Origin: Cordilura impudica
Lineage: Eukaryota; Arthropoda; Insecta; Diptera; Scathophagidae
Assembly (NCBI GenBank): GCA_963682025.1
Contig: OY821519.1
Location: 135,947,094 to 136,011,093 of the forward strand
DNA: 64,000 bases
Reading direction: 5' to 3'
This document shows positions 33,557 to 45,239 of this stretch, piece by piece. Every line of letters begins with the position of its first letter. The stretch's first letter is position 1. A model generated the notes under the pieces. The model searched no databases. It had not been told where the DNA came from and worked only from the letters and a program-made list of their open reading frames with translations. A program made the translations under genes and the position numbers.

Positions 33557-36256
33557 AATGTTAAGCTCAGGGATTACAACAAGAAGATTCGAATAGCCAA
33601 ACGCAACTCCTGGAGACACTTCTGTGAACAGGTTGATAGCGTTAATGACGTCTCAAAAATCAAGAAATTCTTATCGAAAACCCATTCGCAGCCTGAAACT
33701 CTTGTCGATAGGGACGGGATTCGGGCGGAATCGATGGAACAGTCCTTAAGAATATTGATGGAAACACACTTTCTTACCGAAGAATATGGGCCGAATAGGG
33801 ACCTTGAAATTGGTACCAATGTGTCCCGACTAACTGGAACCAACGTGGAACAGCAGACGGGACCCGAAGGGGAACAATATGAAGGGCCTAATGAGGAACA
33901 ATATCAAGAGGAAAGATATGATAGAATAACCGAAATTATGGTAATTAAGGCAATACAAAGCTTTGCCCCCTTTAAGGCAGCAGGCCCAGATGAAATCTTT
34001 CCTGCTCTATTACAAAAGAGCGGGGACTTGATTGGCAGTAGTCTGGCTGGCATATTCTCTGCTTGCCTAAAACTTGCGTATACCCCCAGAGCATGGCAGG
34101 AGGCCAAAGTGGTCTTCATACCAAAGCCGGGAAAGGAAAGCTACGCGAACCCTGAGGCCTATCGACCGATAAGTCTTACATCCTTCCTACTGAAAACCAT
34201 GGAGCGAATAGTCGATAACATGGTTAAATCTCAAATCCCAAATGAGCTGTTGAAGTTTAAACAACACGCTTATTTAAAGGGACGCTCAGTAGAAACTGCG
34301 CTTCATGAAGTAGTTCACCACATAGAAAGATCTTTCGATCTAAAAATCTTTACTCTAGCCATATTCATTGATATAGAAGGAGCTTTTAACAATGTATCAA
34401 CATATACGCTACTCCACTCCCTAGAACGATTCGACATCGACCGGGATATCAAAGCCTGGATCAGTCACATGCTAGGGAATAGATGGATAAGTTGCGAGGT
34501 TGGTGGCATTAAAATAAGAGACAAGGTTTGCTGTGGGACACCTCAAGGGGGAATTCTATCCCCCCTTCTCTGGGTGACCACTATAAACAGTCTTCTAAGG
34601 ATTCTAACCGATAAGGGTTTCCAACCTGTCTGCTACGCAGACGATGTAGCGATACTGTTAAGGGGGAAAGATCCTAGAAATTTATGTAGGAGGGCATCGG
34701 ATGCACTCGAAATAGCATACGATTGGGCACAACCAAGGGGATTAAATGTGAACCCGGAAAAGACTGAAATATGCCTCTTTACTAGGAAGACGAAAATAGT
34801 CGAATTCGATGAACCCCGCTTCCAGGGCAAAACGATTAGAATCACACAAACGGTGCAATACCTTGGGGTGATTCTCGACAAAAAGCTCATTTGGAAAGAC
34901 CATATTGAGAGCAAAGTCGCGAGGGCTCATCGGATATGGGCCATTTGCAGAAGAGCTATAAGTTCAAAATGGGGTTTAAACCCGAGGATGACTCATTGGC
35001 TTTACACAAGCGTCGTTAGACCAATTCTAACCTACGCATCCGTAGTCACATGGACATCAATGAACAGGAAATGCTATATTAAACCATTCCAAAAAATACA
35101 ACGCCTCTGCTGCATAGGAATCAGCGGCGCAATACGGACTACATCTACGAGGGCTTTAGAGACGATTCTATCTATACACCCGATCGAGATTAGAATTAAA
35201 TATGAGGCAGCTCTGGCCATGTTACGACTAAGAGTAACAGGGGAATACATCACCGACCATATGACCAGACACCAAACAATATTGGACCAGATACCGGAAT
35301 TCAACACAGTGGATTTCAGCTGTGATAGAATCGCGGAAGTGTCGACAAACATACCCTGCAGTATAAGGATACCTGACAGGGAAAGCTGGTTGAACGAAAA
35401 TTTTCTACGAAACCTTCCAGGGTCACACTACTACACAGACGGATCTAGTCTGCATGGTAGGACTGGTATAGGTTTCTATGATGAGGACCGTTCCAATGGC
35501 ATACACCTACGCATTCCGGACCACAACTCTGTCTTTCAGGCCGAAGTGGTCGCGATAACGGAATGCATAAGATCTATTGACGTACGGGCAATCCCAAGCC
35601 CCGGAGACGTGAAAATATTTTCGGACAGTCTAGCGGCTGTCAGGGCGATGTCCTCGGACAAAACTAGATCAAGGACTGTCCTCAGATGTAAGGAAGAAAT
35701 TGCAAACTTCACTACAAGAAGCAGACTTGAAATCATTTGGATCCCAGGACACAGTGGTATAATGGGAAACGAGATTGCAGATGAACTGGCCAGGAAGGGT
35801 TCTTTCCTGGAGGGTGTCAATTTGGAAAACCCAATACCCTTCCAGGCTCTCAAATTGAAACTATCGGAGTGGGCAACTAATTCACATACTTCAATTTGGG
35901 AGGAAACTGACGTGGGTAAGGCTACGAAGATACTATGGGGCTCTCCAAACACTTCGAAGACTAAGGAAATCCTTAGTCTAAATAGAAAGGAACTGAGTAG
36001 GATTATTGGCATCCTCACTGGACACTCTGAACTGAGGGCTCATCTATACCGTATAGGACGGGCAGAATCGGCCACATGCAGAGCTTGTGGAGAGGATGAC
36101 GAGACCCTAGAACACTACCTTTGTTATTGTCCTGCATTTGCCGGAACAAGGGTCAGAAATTTATCCAACGAAATCATACCAGGCCTAGCGGCTCTTAGGG
36201 GGATACGCTGGAAAGCACTCAGGAGATTTGCTATCGAGACCGAACTCCTAAGTTAA
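33557..36256 (+). pseudogene. ORF2 part 2: reverse transcriptase, RNase H and CCHC domain
   Basis: Same frame as the endonuclease part, so a single stop separates them; the first ATG after it is 33734. RT motifs: KAAGPDEIFP, YRPISLTSFLLKTMER, FIDIEGAFNNV, GTPQGGILSPLLW, catalytic YADD, NPEKTEICLF. RNase H: YTDGSSLHGRTGIGFY, FQAEVVAITE, FSDSLAAV, IPGHSGIMGNEIADELAR. The C-terminus has CRACGEDDETLEHYLCYC, a zinc-finger-like cluster. It would catalyse target-primed reverse transcription. Confidence 0.9.
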
Positions 36257-36639
36257 ATAAGGAGTAGATTAACGGATGAGCACGAGGATGTAGAGCGCAC
36301 AACAAGCCGACTTTCTGGCTTAAGTGTATATCCGGGTAAAACGGATATGAGCTATGTGTATACATGGCTCCTCTTTTTCAACCTAACCTAACCTAACCTA
36401 ACTACCCAATAGGACAAACCTTGGTTTCTACCCGATCGGAAGACATCGGGGTCAAAAATTGGGTCACTTGACATGAAACGCCCCACATATGAAAAAAAGA
36501 GATGTATTTAGAGAATATTTTGTAACCATTATTTATGATTATGATTAACACAGTTATCAATTGTAATATTTTTATGTTATATAAAATTAATATAAATAAT
36601 TTGTAGAACATTTCTTTAATAAAATTCTATAATAATGTT

Positions 36640-39240
36640 ATATATATAGAGGAGAATATGAGAACATTTATTTAAAAAAATCAAAGAAGAGTACAGGCAG
36701 GAAATTTGCAGAAAAGTCCCTATAGTGTAAATTAATATATATTGAAAATATGAGGCAAGAAAACAATAACTTGTTAGTTAGAGTTTAATAATGTCTATGA
36801 GAATATTAGGAAACATGTTTAAGAAACGACAAAAGAAATAGAAAACGGAGACGAAAAGACAACAATAATAGATAATTTGAGCAACTTCGGAATATAAGAA
36901 TTGGAAAATGGCGTTACAGAAACTGTGAAAAATGTTATAATTCGACTGAACAATAAATGAGCTTTGGACATATTTAAAAAGAGCATAAACGTGAACTTTA
37001 AATCGACCATGTATTCTACTCGAGCTGGAAATTTAATTCATAACCCAATTTTTGCATTTTAAAAGTGAACAACCACGTTACCCTCTACAGAACCATAACG
37101 TATCTAACAACACATTCAATTCCTACAGAAATAACTTTATTAGGAATAGCAACCACAGCAATAACACATACAGAAATAAAAACAATGCAAACTTTAATAG
37201 AAACAATAACTATAACATTAATAGAAAGAACAATAACTTCAATAGGAAAAACAATTTCAGTAAAAACAATAATGGAAACAATAGCTTCAATAATGACTAT
37301 AACAAAAACAGTAATATGGGAAATTATAACAACTTATATAGAAACAACAACAAAAGACAATACACACAATACAAAATTCGGGAAACGCTTTAGGAATACA
37401 TAGATATTCCGGACAGCCAAAATTAAGAGTATTTAAAGTATCTGATAATAACACCAAATTTATAAACACAAAATTGATAAACAACTAACATTTCTTATCG
37501 ACACAGCCGCTGACATTTCACTTTGTCGAATGCGTACAGATTTCGAAGATGAACCATTTTAACCAGAGGAAACATGTAAATTAAAGGGGATTACTACAGA
37601 GAAAATTCATTCTATGGCTGATGAAAATTAGGAACACTTCTCAGCTGGTAGATTCAGATATTTCTATAGAAACAGACGGAATAATAAATAGAGGCCTTTT
37701 GAGGAAAAATATTTGTCAAATATGCTAAGAAACATTCACAATTTCTTTGTTTGCAAATGATACTACGACAACACTTCCTATGCAAACAAAAGCATTTAAT
37801 ACATTACAAATAACTATTATACCAAGAACAGAAATTATGGAAGGAATAAAAGAAAATAGCGTAATATTTAATAGTGAAATGAAGGAGAGAATTTTTTAAA
37901 GTAAATTCGTTTACTTTAAAGCGTATTCAACTACTGACCCACTTAGAAACTATAGTATATTAAGTTACAATAGTGTATATAACAACGAACGTTTTAAATG
38001 GATTTTGAATGACTTACAAAGGAACATTAATGACGATATACAAAAACAGAATTAATAAACATATTCAGAAATTATCAAAATGTATTTCATTTGGAAGACG
38101 AAAAAGAAACAATCTTTACAATCAGAAAATCACGAACTCAGACAACACACCAGTATATATAAAAAACTATAGATTGCCACATATTCACATATAGACATAA
38201 ATAAAAAAGTACAGAGAATGACGACATAATACAAACATCGGTTAGCCCATACAATGCTCCAAACCTTTTGGTACTAAAGCAAAACTCAGAAGAAACAAGT
38301 AAGAAAATTATAGTCGGTCTAGACCGACTATACGATACCCTATACCATGCGTTTAGAAACCCTATCTCTTAGGCCCAACTAACTGGACATTGAAAATAAG
38401 CAAAAAACCAAATTTGAGTGCGATTTTTATTAATTTTTTTGGCTGCAGATATGAAAAAGTTCATATCGGATGCTATATCTATAAAGGGACTAGGTCCAAA
38501 AATGGACCGATCCTGATCATGTTTGGTAAAGTCTCTTGTATTTTGCAAAAATATATACAAACAAAATTTGAAAAGAATCAGTGCAATATTTTTGTTTTTA
38601 AATAGATTTCAGTGAAGATCGGGAAGCAGCTCTATATGGCGTCAAAGGTATCATTTTTGGACTACTCATTAATGGATGTAATGAACGCATACAAACCCAA
38701 TTTGAGTAAGATCTATATGACAATTTGGATCTTATGGCAATTTATGTCGATTTCATATGGGTTATTTGTATAGGGGCTAGGTCTGAACATGGACCGATTC
38801 TCACCAATTTCAATAGCGTTCATCCCATGGCCGATAAAAGCTTATACACCAAATTTCATCAAAATATATTCATATTTGCGACCTGCAGTTTGATTACAAG
38901 CTTTACATGGACACACAGACGGACGGACGGACGGACGGACGGACATTGTTAAATCAACTCAGAAAGTGATTCTGATTCGATCGGTATAATTAAAGATGGG
39001 TCTAGGTCAAATATTTTTGGTTGTTACAAACAGCAGCACAAAGTCATTATACCCAAACCACATAGTGGTATAGGGTATAAAAAAGAAATGGAGATTCGTA
39101 GAATATTTAAGAAAGCCGAATGACAAGACTCTACTAACCAGATTAGAGGTTTTGGACAAATCTGGTAGAGCCAAATGGTTTTCTACACTTGACATGATGA
39201 GTTAATTTCATCAAATAAAATTACACAAAGATTCTAGACC
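36640..39240 (+). pseudogene. decayed gypsy (17.6/297-like) gag-pol remnant
   Basis: The order is preserved: a capsid-like stretch with stops (36700-37040), an asparagine-rich gag C-terminus (about 37060-37390), protease with LIDTAADISLCR (about 37495-37530), a spacer with NTPVYIKNYRLPHIH (about 38145-38190), and RT KPNDKTLL, KSGRAKWFSTLDM (39100-39200). A dispersed repeat (38293-39082) is inserted just before the RT motif. Stops and frame breaks are everywhere. No LTR was identified. Confidence 0.75.
38293..39082 (+). repeat. dispersed ACAAGTAAG repeat, copy 3
   Basis: One of the best-preserved copies: AAACAAGTAAGAAAATTATA at the start, then a perfect palindrome centred on TCTAGA (about 38309-38332), CCCTATACCA near the start mirrored by TGGTATAGGG at the end, and GGACGGACGGACGGACGGAC at about 38922-38943. 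The insert divides the gypsy spacer from RT. Confidence 0.9.
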
Positions 39241-39810
39241 ATTGGAAGCATGTACTGAAGCCAATATGATTAATTTTCCGCTTTGATATCTGATATCACA
39301 GATATCTAAAATCAACGGCATTTTTATGTTTCTGTGATTACAGTAACTTTGAAAAACTTGTTGCAAGTTTTTGTAAATTTGCTCCGATGTGAACTTGAGG
39401 AAAAATATTAAGAGGAAAGCGTGGTTCAATACAGAAATAAAATTAGCTGTCAAACACAGGAAACTGTTTAAATCACTGATTTACATAAGGAATGATGATC
39501 GAAACTGTTAAATCCGAGTTCTATTCTTGGAGTTTTTCATCTGCAGCTGGAACTAAGAAAACTTGGAGAACTATATGTGAAATTGGAATTGGCAAATCGT
39601 CGTCATTAGATATAGAAAAAATCAATGAATCTTGTTTTAATCTCCCTAATAATATGAACTCAAAGAAAAATTTCAGCCCTCCCTACAACTCTTTCTGTTT
39701 AAGCTGTATAAGCCAAGAGGATGTATTTTCAAGCTGTTGAGCAATTAAATATAATGTTGTTGGATTTGATAACATTTATCAATAATTTTAAAAAATCATA
39801 CTTACGTATA

Positions 39811-40265
39811 TGTTGCCACGCATAGTCACGCACAGTCACGGAGTGACGTAAATGTCATTTCCCTCACCCGATCGATCTGAAACTTGGTCCATACACTTGC
39901 TGTGAAAAAAAGATTAACTATGACTTAGTCACGCACAGTCCCGCATGGTCACGCACAGTCACGGAGTGACTTAAAACTGATTTTCCCTTATTCGATCAAT
40001 CTTAAACTTGGTAGATATACTTGCTGTAAATAAAGATTAATTTTGACATAGTCACTAACAGTCACGCATAGTCACGCACAGTCACGGAGTGATTTAAAAC
40101 CCATTTTCACTTATACGATCAAACTGAAACTTGGTCGAAAGACTTGCTGTGAGATAGTAGCGCACAGTTACGGAGAGATTAAAATCTCACTTACCCTCAT
40201 CCGATCGATCCGAAACTTTGAAAAGTCACGCAAAGTCACGCACAGTCACGGAGAGGTTCAAAACT
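39811..40265 (+). repeat. GTCACGCACAG minisatellite, copy A
   Basis: About four units of roughly 110-125 bp, each with AGTCACGCACAGTCACGGAG, then ..CCGATCGATCTGAAACTTGGT and ACTTGCTGTGA. Both the units and the right flank (CATATGCATAAGGAAATAAA) recur at 59755-60300. Confidence 0.85.
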
Positions 40266-40690
40266 CATATGCATAAGGAAATAAAGAGTTTTAATAAAAC
40301 CTTTACTTTTATGGGTTAGATTATTTAATAATATAATTACAAAAACATATTAATAGTATTGATTTACTGACAAAAATGTATAGTTGTATATCCGCACTCA
40401 TAGATGTATCAGAAAACATAGGAGGAAGAATTGATAATGGAAATATTTCTTTTCTTGTCCTACTTGACCATTCCAAAGCGTTCGACATGGTGGATCGTGA
40501 GGATCTCTGCCCTGTTGTCTTCATATCTCTTGGACCGTTGACAGTCATCTTTGCAAGTAACAAAACCTCACGTTCATTGCCACTTATGAAGGGCATACCA
40601 CATGGTTCAATACTATGACCTCAATTCTTATGACCATCTACATGAATGATGTAGAAGAACAATTTTTGTTTTGCAATTTACACATATGAG

Positions 40691-40840
40691 ACCTTCTCCG
40701 AGAAAAGGGATCTATTGTGTGAAAATTAAGTTTTGAGAAAAAAACGGATTTAAAGTTTCTACACTCTTTTAGGTACCAGAATCCACCGTTTTTGATACAA
40801 CCCGTTTTTTGACATACTAGGTCCCTTTTCGTAGAAGGTC
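40691..40840. mobile_element. small palindromic MITE
   Basis: GACCTTCTCCGAGAAAAGGG at the left is mirrored by CCCTTTTCGTAGAAGGTC at the right; AACGGATTT / GTATCAAAAACGG-type words lie inward. ACATAT occurs on both outer sides (40683-40688 and 40841-40846). It abuts the left tip of LTIR-2. Confidence 0.6.
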
Positions 40841-40846
40841 ACATAT

Positions 40847-41345
40847 GGGTTAAACCATCTGAACTCAACTTAAAATATGGCTGTTTTTTACATCACTGTT
40901 TCCAAATTGGCTGAATTTTGGCAGGATTAAAGTGTATCCGAGAAATAAGAAAAATCCTAAATTTAAGTTCATGACGCATCTGGATCCGGAAATATGAGGT
41001 CTTGAATATCGGGAAAAACTATAAAAATGTACAAAGTTGTACTTACTTAATTATCATTTTCTTGATTAATATTATAGTGACGCAACTTACCAAGGTCGCA
41101 TTTGAAAGGTTAATTAATTACCTTTAATTTGATATACAACATGACTTTTTTTTTTGGAAAGGTCAAAGGTCACATCTCTTGACCTATAATTCGGGAGGCT
41201 ATAGCTGTAAAAACGACAATTTTAAAAATCTGAAAAAAATATATGTTTAAGATTGGTTCCTTCCCTAAAGTTCCAAAAAATTTCAGACTGGGGGTATGCT
41301 TGGATCCAGAAATATTTATCATAGAGTAAAGGTAGATATTTAACA
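40847..41345 (+). repeat. LTIR-2 left inverted-repeat arm
   Basis: About 499 bp, complementary to 43976-44460. The inner ~370 bp are much better conserved than the outer ~130 bp. Confidence 0.88.
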
Positions 41346-41351
41346 AGTGAA

Positions 41352-41575
41352 TTATTATTATTATGAATGCTGTTGTTGTTGGCGTTGTTGGCGTTGTTGA
41401 CATTATTATGATGAATGCTGTTGTTGTTGTTGTTGTTGGCATTGTTGACATTATTATTATGAATGCTGTTGTTGTTGTTGTTGTTGGCGTTGTTGACATT
41501 ATTATGATGAATGCTGTTGTTGTTGTTGTTGTTGACATTATTATGATGAATGCTGTTGTTGTTGTTTAGTTTTAT
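41352..41575 (+). repeat. minisatellite GTTGTTGACATTATTATGAT
   Basis: About five units of 42-57 bp combining (GTTGTTGGC)n with GACATTATTATGATGAATGC. It follows the C-terminal coding end of the LTIR-2 gene, whose last codons (KQQQQHSS) run into it. His/Asn- and Val-rich frames here are artefacts. Confidence 0.9.
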
Positions 41576-43592
41576 TATAAATGTTTTCAATTACAAATTT
41601 GCTATCAGCGGAATAAATTTTAGCTTGTAATTGTGTTTTTGAAATTGGTATGAAGCTGTGCTGCTTTTGAGTTCCCGGAATTGTACATAATCCTATAAAT
41701 CTATCAGTTAACAATTTCTCTTCTTCTTCATAATCTTTCTCCGTTAAATATGCAAAGTTGCAGTTCTGAAGAGTTTGCTGACACCAATTATACAAGTGGA
41801 GAGGAGTAGTTATCTGATCTTCGAATGGACGTTGCAAGCTGGCTCTTCGTGCTTCACGCTTTACCGTTCCCCCAAGACCATCACTAGGTCCTTTGCCGTG
41901 ACTGGTAGCAAAGAAATGCCACTCAGCGGAACAATTAAAATCTTCGCTATGATGGCATAAATTGGCAAAGTTTTTTTTATTTTTAAATTGAGCGGAAGAA
42001 CCGTCCGAAAAATAAAAAATTTTCTTTGGTATTTTCAAAAACTTGTTTTTTAAAAACTCATTTAGGTGGCGATGAAATAAATGAACTGCTATGGTATTAT
42101 GTATTAGACAGTCTGATATTATTATAAAATTTGTAGTTTCTAATTTTCCATTTGATTTGTAATAAATTGCTATTGGGTATAGTGTGGCCTGGCTATTATT
42201 CCATAAAAAGCCTTGCACAGAATCCTGAACCACAAAAGTTGAATTTTCGGAGAAGTCGCAAATTACTAAATACTCATTTTCTTCCAACGCAGACTTTTTG
42301 TGAGCCATAAATGCACCCTGCTCTTTAGATACGAATGAATGGGGTAGAAGAGTTTGCAGTTTTTCGCATAAAGAATCCAGAAAAGAATCAGTTTCTTTAA
42401 TAATAGTTTCCAAAGAGTCTCTATCTACACTTATCCACTGTTTATATATGATTTCATCAATTTCATTTTCTAATAATAATTCACCAAGTTTCTCTTTAAA
42501 ATTTTGTATATCTGGACACATGCTACATCTGCCAAGGTAGCAATTTGGTGACGGGGGATTGCATATAAGTCTTTTTAAACAATCTTTATAAGTTTCCAGC
42601 ACAAAATCCTGCACATTTTCTGTGAATTTTTTCAGGTTTATTGCGTGGAGCATTAGTTTTGTATTTTGATGTATTTTACAAACACATACATTATGGCTTC
42701 CTGACGCATCTGCTAGAACCACATTTTTTGGCCGAAGTTCACAAAATTTAGAAATTCCAGTAGTTATCCCTTCATGTTTTTCTTTAAATAAAGCATAAAC
42801 TTCTCGAAGATTTCCGAGTAAAAGTCTTTTATTTTTTTTTTAATTTTACACCATTTTCTGTTATTGACACGTAGTCTTTACATCCTGGTAGACATCTGCT
42901 GACATCATCAGTTTCATAAAAGATTTTCACCACATCAACAATTTCTAATGGCAATCGTTTTCCAAGTTTTGGATTCGGTGTACTCAATACGCCTTCTGTC
43001 TCAACCAAGTTTTTTACCTTTCGTGCCATGAAATTTGTTATTTGAAATTCCTCCTCCATTCTTTTCAATGTCCAGCTTTTAGGTAAAATAGTTAAAAGTT
43101 GAATTTTATCACTGTTTTTAGTTATTGATTTAATTTTTCTTTTAGTTGTTCGATTATTTCCGATTCTGGGCATACGTGAGAGGTTGAAGGTGTTGAATTT
43201 GGGAAAATGTTGGTTTTAATTGATGTTGTTATTTTTTCTAACTTTCTAGTTGTATACCCTTTTAATGGAATTTTTCTCGAACATGTTGGAGATTCTTGTA
43301 AATATGTTAAACTTTCGTTTAACTTAGAAATTCGAACATCTCCCGAAACTGATGCTTCACTTTCCGAGTCTGAAGTCTCGTTTTCTGGCTCGTTCATAGA
43401 TTGAATATTATTGTTTACACTTCTTTTTAATTTATAAAGTTCTCTTCTGCATATATCACATATTTTATTTGATATTGAAATGTTATTACTAATTCCAGTC
43501 ATCCATTGCTGAACTTTTCGAAGTCCTCTTGCATTCCGGACATGAGCAACTTTTTTAAATGGATTACAACAATATATTGTATTAAATGACAT
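41541..43592 (-). pseudogene. LTIR-2 protein: putative transposase of unassigned superfamily, two frameshifts
   Basis: Start ATG 43592 (43616 is an alternative). Part 1 (to 43122) has a cysteine motif (CCNPF.., CDICRRELYKLKR) suggesting a zinc finger, then an acidic Ser-rich stretch and SEIIEQLKEKL. Part 2 (to 42829) continues after a one-base shift near 43117: ILPKSWTLKRMEEEFQITNF, YETDDVSRCLPGCKDYVS. Part 3 (to 41541) continues after a shift in an A10 run (about 42833-42842): LRPKNVVLADASGSH, C..GRCSMCPD, HSFVSKEQGAFMAHKK, VICDFSEN, VVQDSVQGFLWN, FYFSDGSSAQFKNKKNFANL, WHFFATSHGKGPSDGLGG. The conserved Asp residues in DFSEN, SDG and SDGLGG could be catalytic (inference). About 690 residues if the shifts are ignored. 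Confidence 0.75.
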
Positions 43593-43975
43593 ATTGTTTA
43601 CAGAGGCAAAAAACAATCACTTTGAACACTTTTGGTTTTATTTAAAAATATTGATTTTATAGCAACACATGTGGTTATTTAAAGCAACGTGCTTAGAATG
43701 GTTTTTTTTCGTGGTCCTTCCTTTGACTTCTCGTTTTTCAATAATTTCTCTATATCCAAGTTATTTGACACTACGAACCACACCCGACAACATTTATACT
43801 GTTGTCTCGCTCTAACATAATTACCTGTCAAACCAACCCTAACACAGGTCTGTACTGAGTACAGTACAGAGCTAAAAAACCAGAAACAAATAGCGGCGTG
43901 CGTGCATAGCCCGCCGACGCTCACGAGCACAACCAACCACATTCATAAACAGTAACAGTAACAGCACCGACTTTT

Positions 43976-44460
43976 TAAATATCTACCTTTACTCTATGAT
44001 AAATATTTCTGGATCCAAGCATACCCCCAGTCTGAAATTTTTTGGAACTTTAGGGAAGGAACCAATCTTAAACACATATTTTTTCAGATTTTTAAAATTG
44101 TCGTTTTTACAGCTATAGCCTCCCGAATTATAGGTCAAGAGATGTGACTTTGGACCTTTCCAAAAAAAAAATCATGTTGTATATCAAATTAAAGGTAATT
44201 AATTAACCTTTCAAATGCAACCTTGATGAATTGCGTAACTATAACACTTTTCAAGAAAATGATAATTAAGTAAGTACAACTTTGTAAATTTTGACCTTTT
44301 TTTACGATTTTCAAGACCACATATTTCCGGATACAGAAGTGCCAGTGCCCTCAAACTTTGCACTTATTTTAGTTCTGTAATAATCTGTCTTCCTACGAAA
44401 AATCATACAATTTGGAGAAGGTAGTGTACACCCATTGGTTGATTTGACATGGAATTACCC
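43976..44460 (-). repeat. LTIR-2 right inverted-repeat arm
   Basis: About 485 bp, mirror of 40847-41345; the tip on the minus strand reads GGGTAATTCCATGTCAAATC. Confidence 0.88.
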
Positions 44461-44760
44461 ATATATGATGACGTTCAGTCACATATATGATGACTACTGG
44501 CATAAGCAGCATGAACGATTTCGTTGGAAAATTTAATTCAGATCTTAATAAGATTTATACACGGGCAACTGCAAATGGTTTATGACTCAACCCCTCTAAA
44601 TCAAAGTATCTCTTGTTCCTATGTGAAATTTTACACACTCATCAACGTGTATGACAGGCTCATCTTTCCACGCACCGCAATATTTGAATGTCAATTTTAT
44701 GTCTCCTCAATACGCTACCACCATCAAATGAAATTATAAGCAATGCAATGACATTTTAAG

Positions 44761-45239
44761 GGGAACTTTAAAAATGCTTAGTTGAACTTTTTTCTTAGTT
44801 GTTACTTTTTTAAACTTTCTCTTTATATTTTTATTTTACCGGATCGTACAAGTGAGCGTGGCACCTCCCTTAAAAAGTATATATTAAATATCACATATTT
44901 CGAGTACTGTGGCAGGGAGAGTTTTGGAAATTTGTATGAGATCATTTATTTTATTTTTTTATTATCAGTTACTAATAAGAGTAGCCGCGCCGAAAATGGA
45001 CGTGAACGGATAAGTGGGCGTGTCAGCTCCCATGTAAACTGAATGTTTAATATCCTATATCTTTAGAAATATTAAACGGAGAGTAACGATACTTTGTGTG
45101 ATTGCACACGTCATTTGTCTGAGGACACTTGCTGAAAATGGGAGGTACCGGATGAATAGTAGACGTGAATCTTTAATAAGTACATGTAAATATATTTATA
45201 ATTGTATGGAGTCACTCTTCTCATCTAGGCAGAGACACA
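44761..45239. other. no gene recognised; possible decayed repeats
   Basis: Short related words recur (GTGAGCGTGGCACCTCCC, GTGGGCGTGTCAGCTCCC, GAAAATGG.CGTGAACGGAT), suggesting old tandem units that may belong to the Helitron whose helicase begins at 45240. No gene is supported. Confidence 0.4.

Larger units (their letters stand above)
30810..36401 (+). mobile_element. LOA/I-group-like non-LTR retrotransposon, near full length
   Basis: A 12-bp target duplication CTACCCAATAGG brackets it (30798-30809 and 36402-36413). It has a 5' UTR, ORF1, an ORF2 with endonuclease, RT and RNase H, a short 3' UTR, and instead of poly(A) a tail of four ACCTA units (36381-36401). The insertion split the right arm of LTIR-1; joining the flanks restores arm homology. 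Only one in-frame stop spoils ORF2, so it is young. LOA clade is my best guess from ORF1 and RNase H; I clade is the alternative. Confidence 0.92.
40847..44460 (-). mobile_element. LTIR-2: long-inverted-repeat transposon with one gene
   Basis: The left arm 40847-41345 and right arm 43976-44460 are inverted copies: tips GGGTTAAACCATCTGAACTC and, inverted, GGGTAATTCCATGTCAAATC; further in, ATCCGGAAATATG, ACAAAGTTGTACTTACTTAA, GGTTAATTAATTACCTTTAA, TCCCGAATTATAGGTCAAGA, CTGGGGGTATGCTTGGATCC. Inner parts are about 90% alike by eye, outer parts less so. ATAT lies on both sides (40843-40846, 44461-44464). It interrupts a non-LTR RT. The single internal gene runs on the minus strand. Confidence 0.85.
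39400..44760 (+). pseudogene. decayed non-LTR reverse transcriptase, split by a minisatellite and LTIR-2
   Basis: Pieces in order on the plus strand: RKAWFNTEIKLAVKHRKLFK (about 39417-39475, end of endonuclease), VVGFDNI (about 39750), a gap with minisatellite, then ENIGGRIDNGNISFLVLLDH, SKAFDMVD, MKGIPHGSIL (40400-40615), YMNDVEEQFLFCNLH (40640-40685), the LTIR-2 insert, and MNDFVGKFNSDLNKIYTRAT followed by ANGL.LNPSKSKYL (44508-44615). It resembles jockey/CR1-like RTs. All of it is inactive. Confidence 0.7.

Noticed and set aside
36381..36401. CCTAA repeats as an interstitial telomere
   Set aside because: They sit exactly at the 3' end of a retroelement between it and its target duplication, so they are the element's tail.
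37065..37403. Thr/Ile-rich frame
   Set aside because: Shadow of the Asn-rich gag frame in the neighbouring register.
39826..40265. Regular repeats resembling a CRISPR array
   Set aside because: Units are contiguous ~120-bp tandem copies without unique spacers, in an animal genome; it is a minisatellite.
41170..41590. Thr-, His/Asn- and Val-rich frames
   Set aside because: By-products of the GTTGTTGACATTATTATGAT minisatellite.
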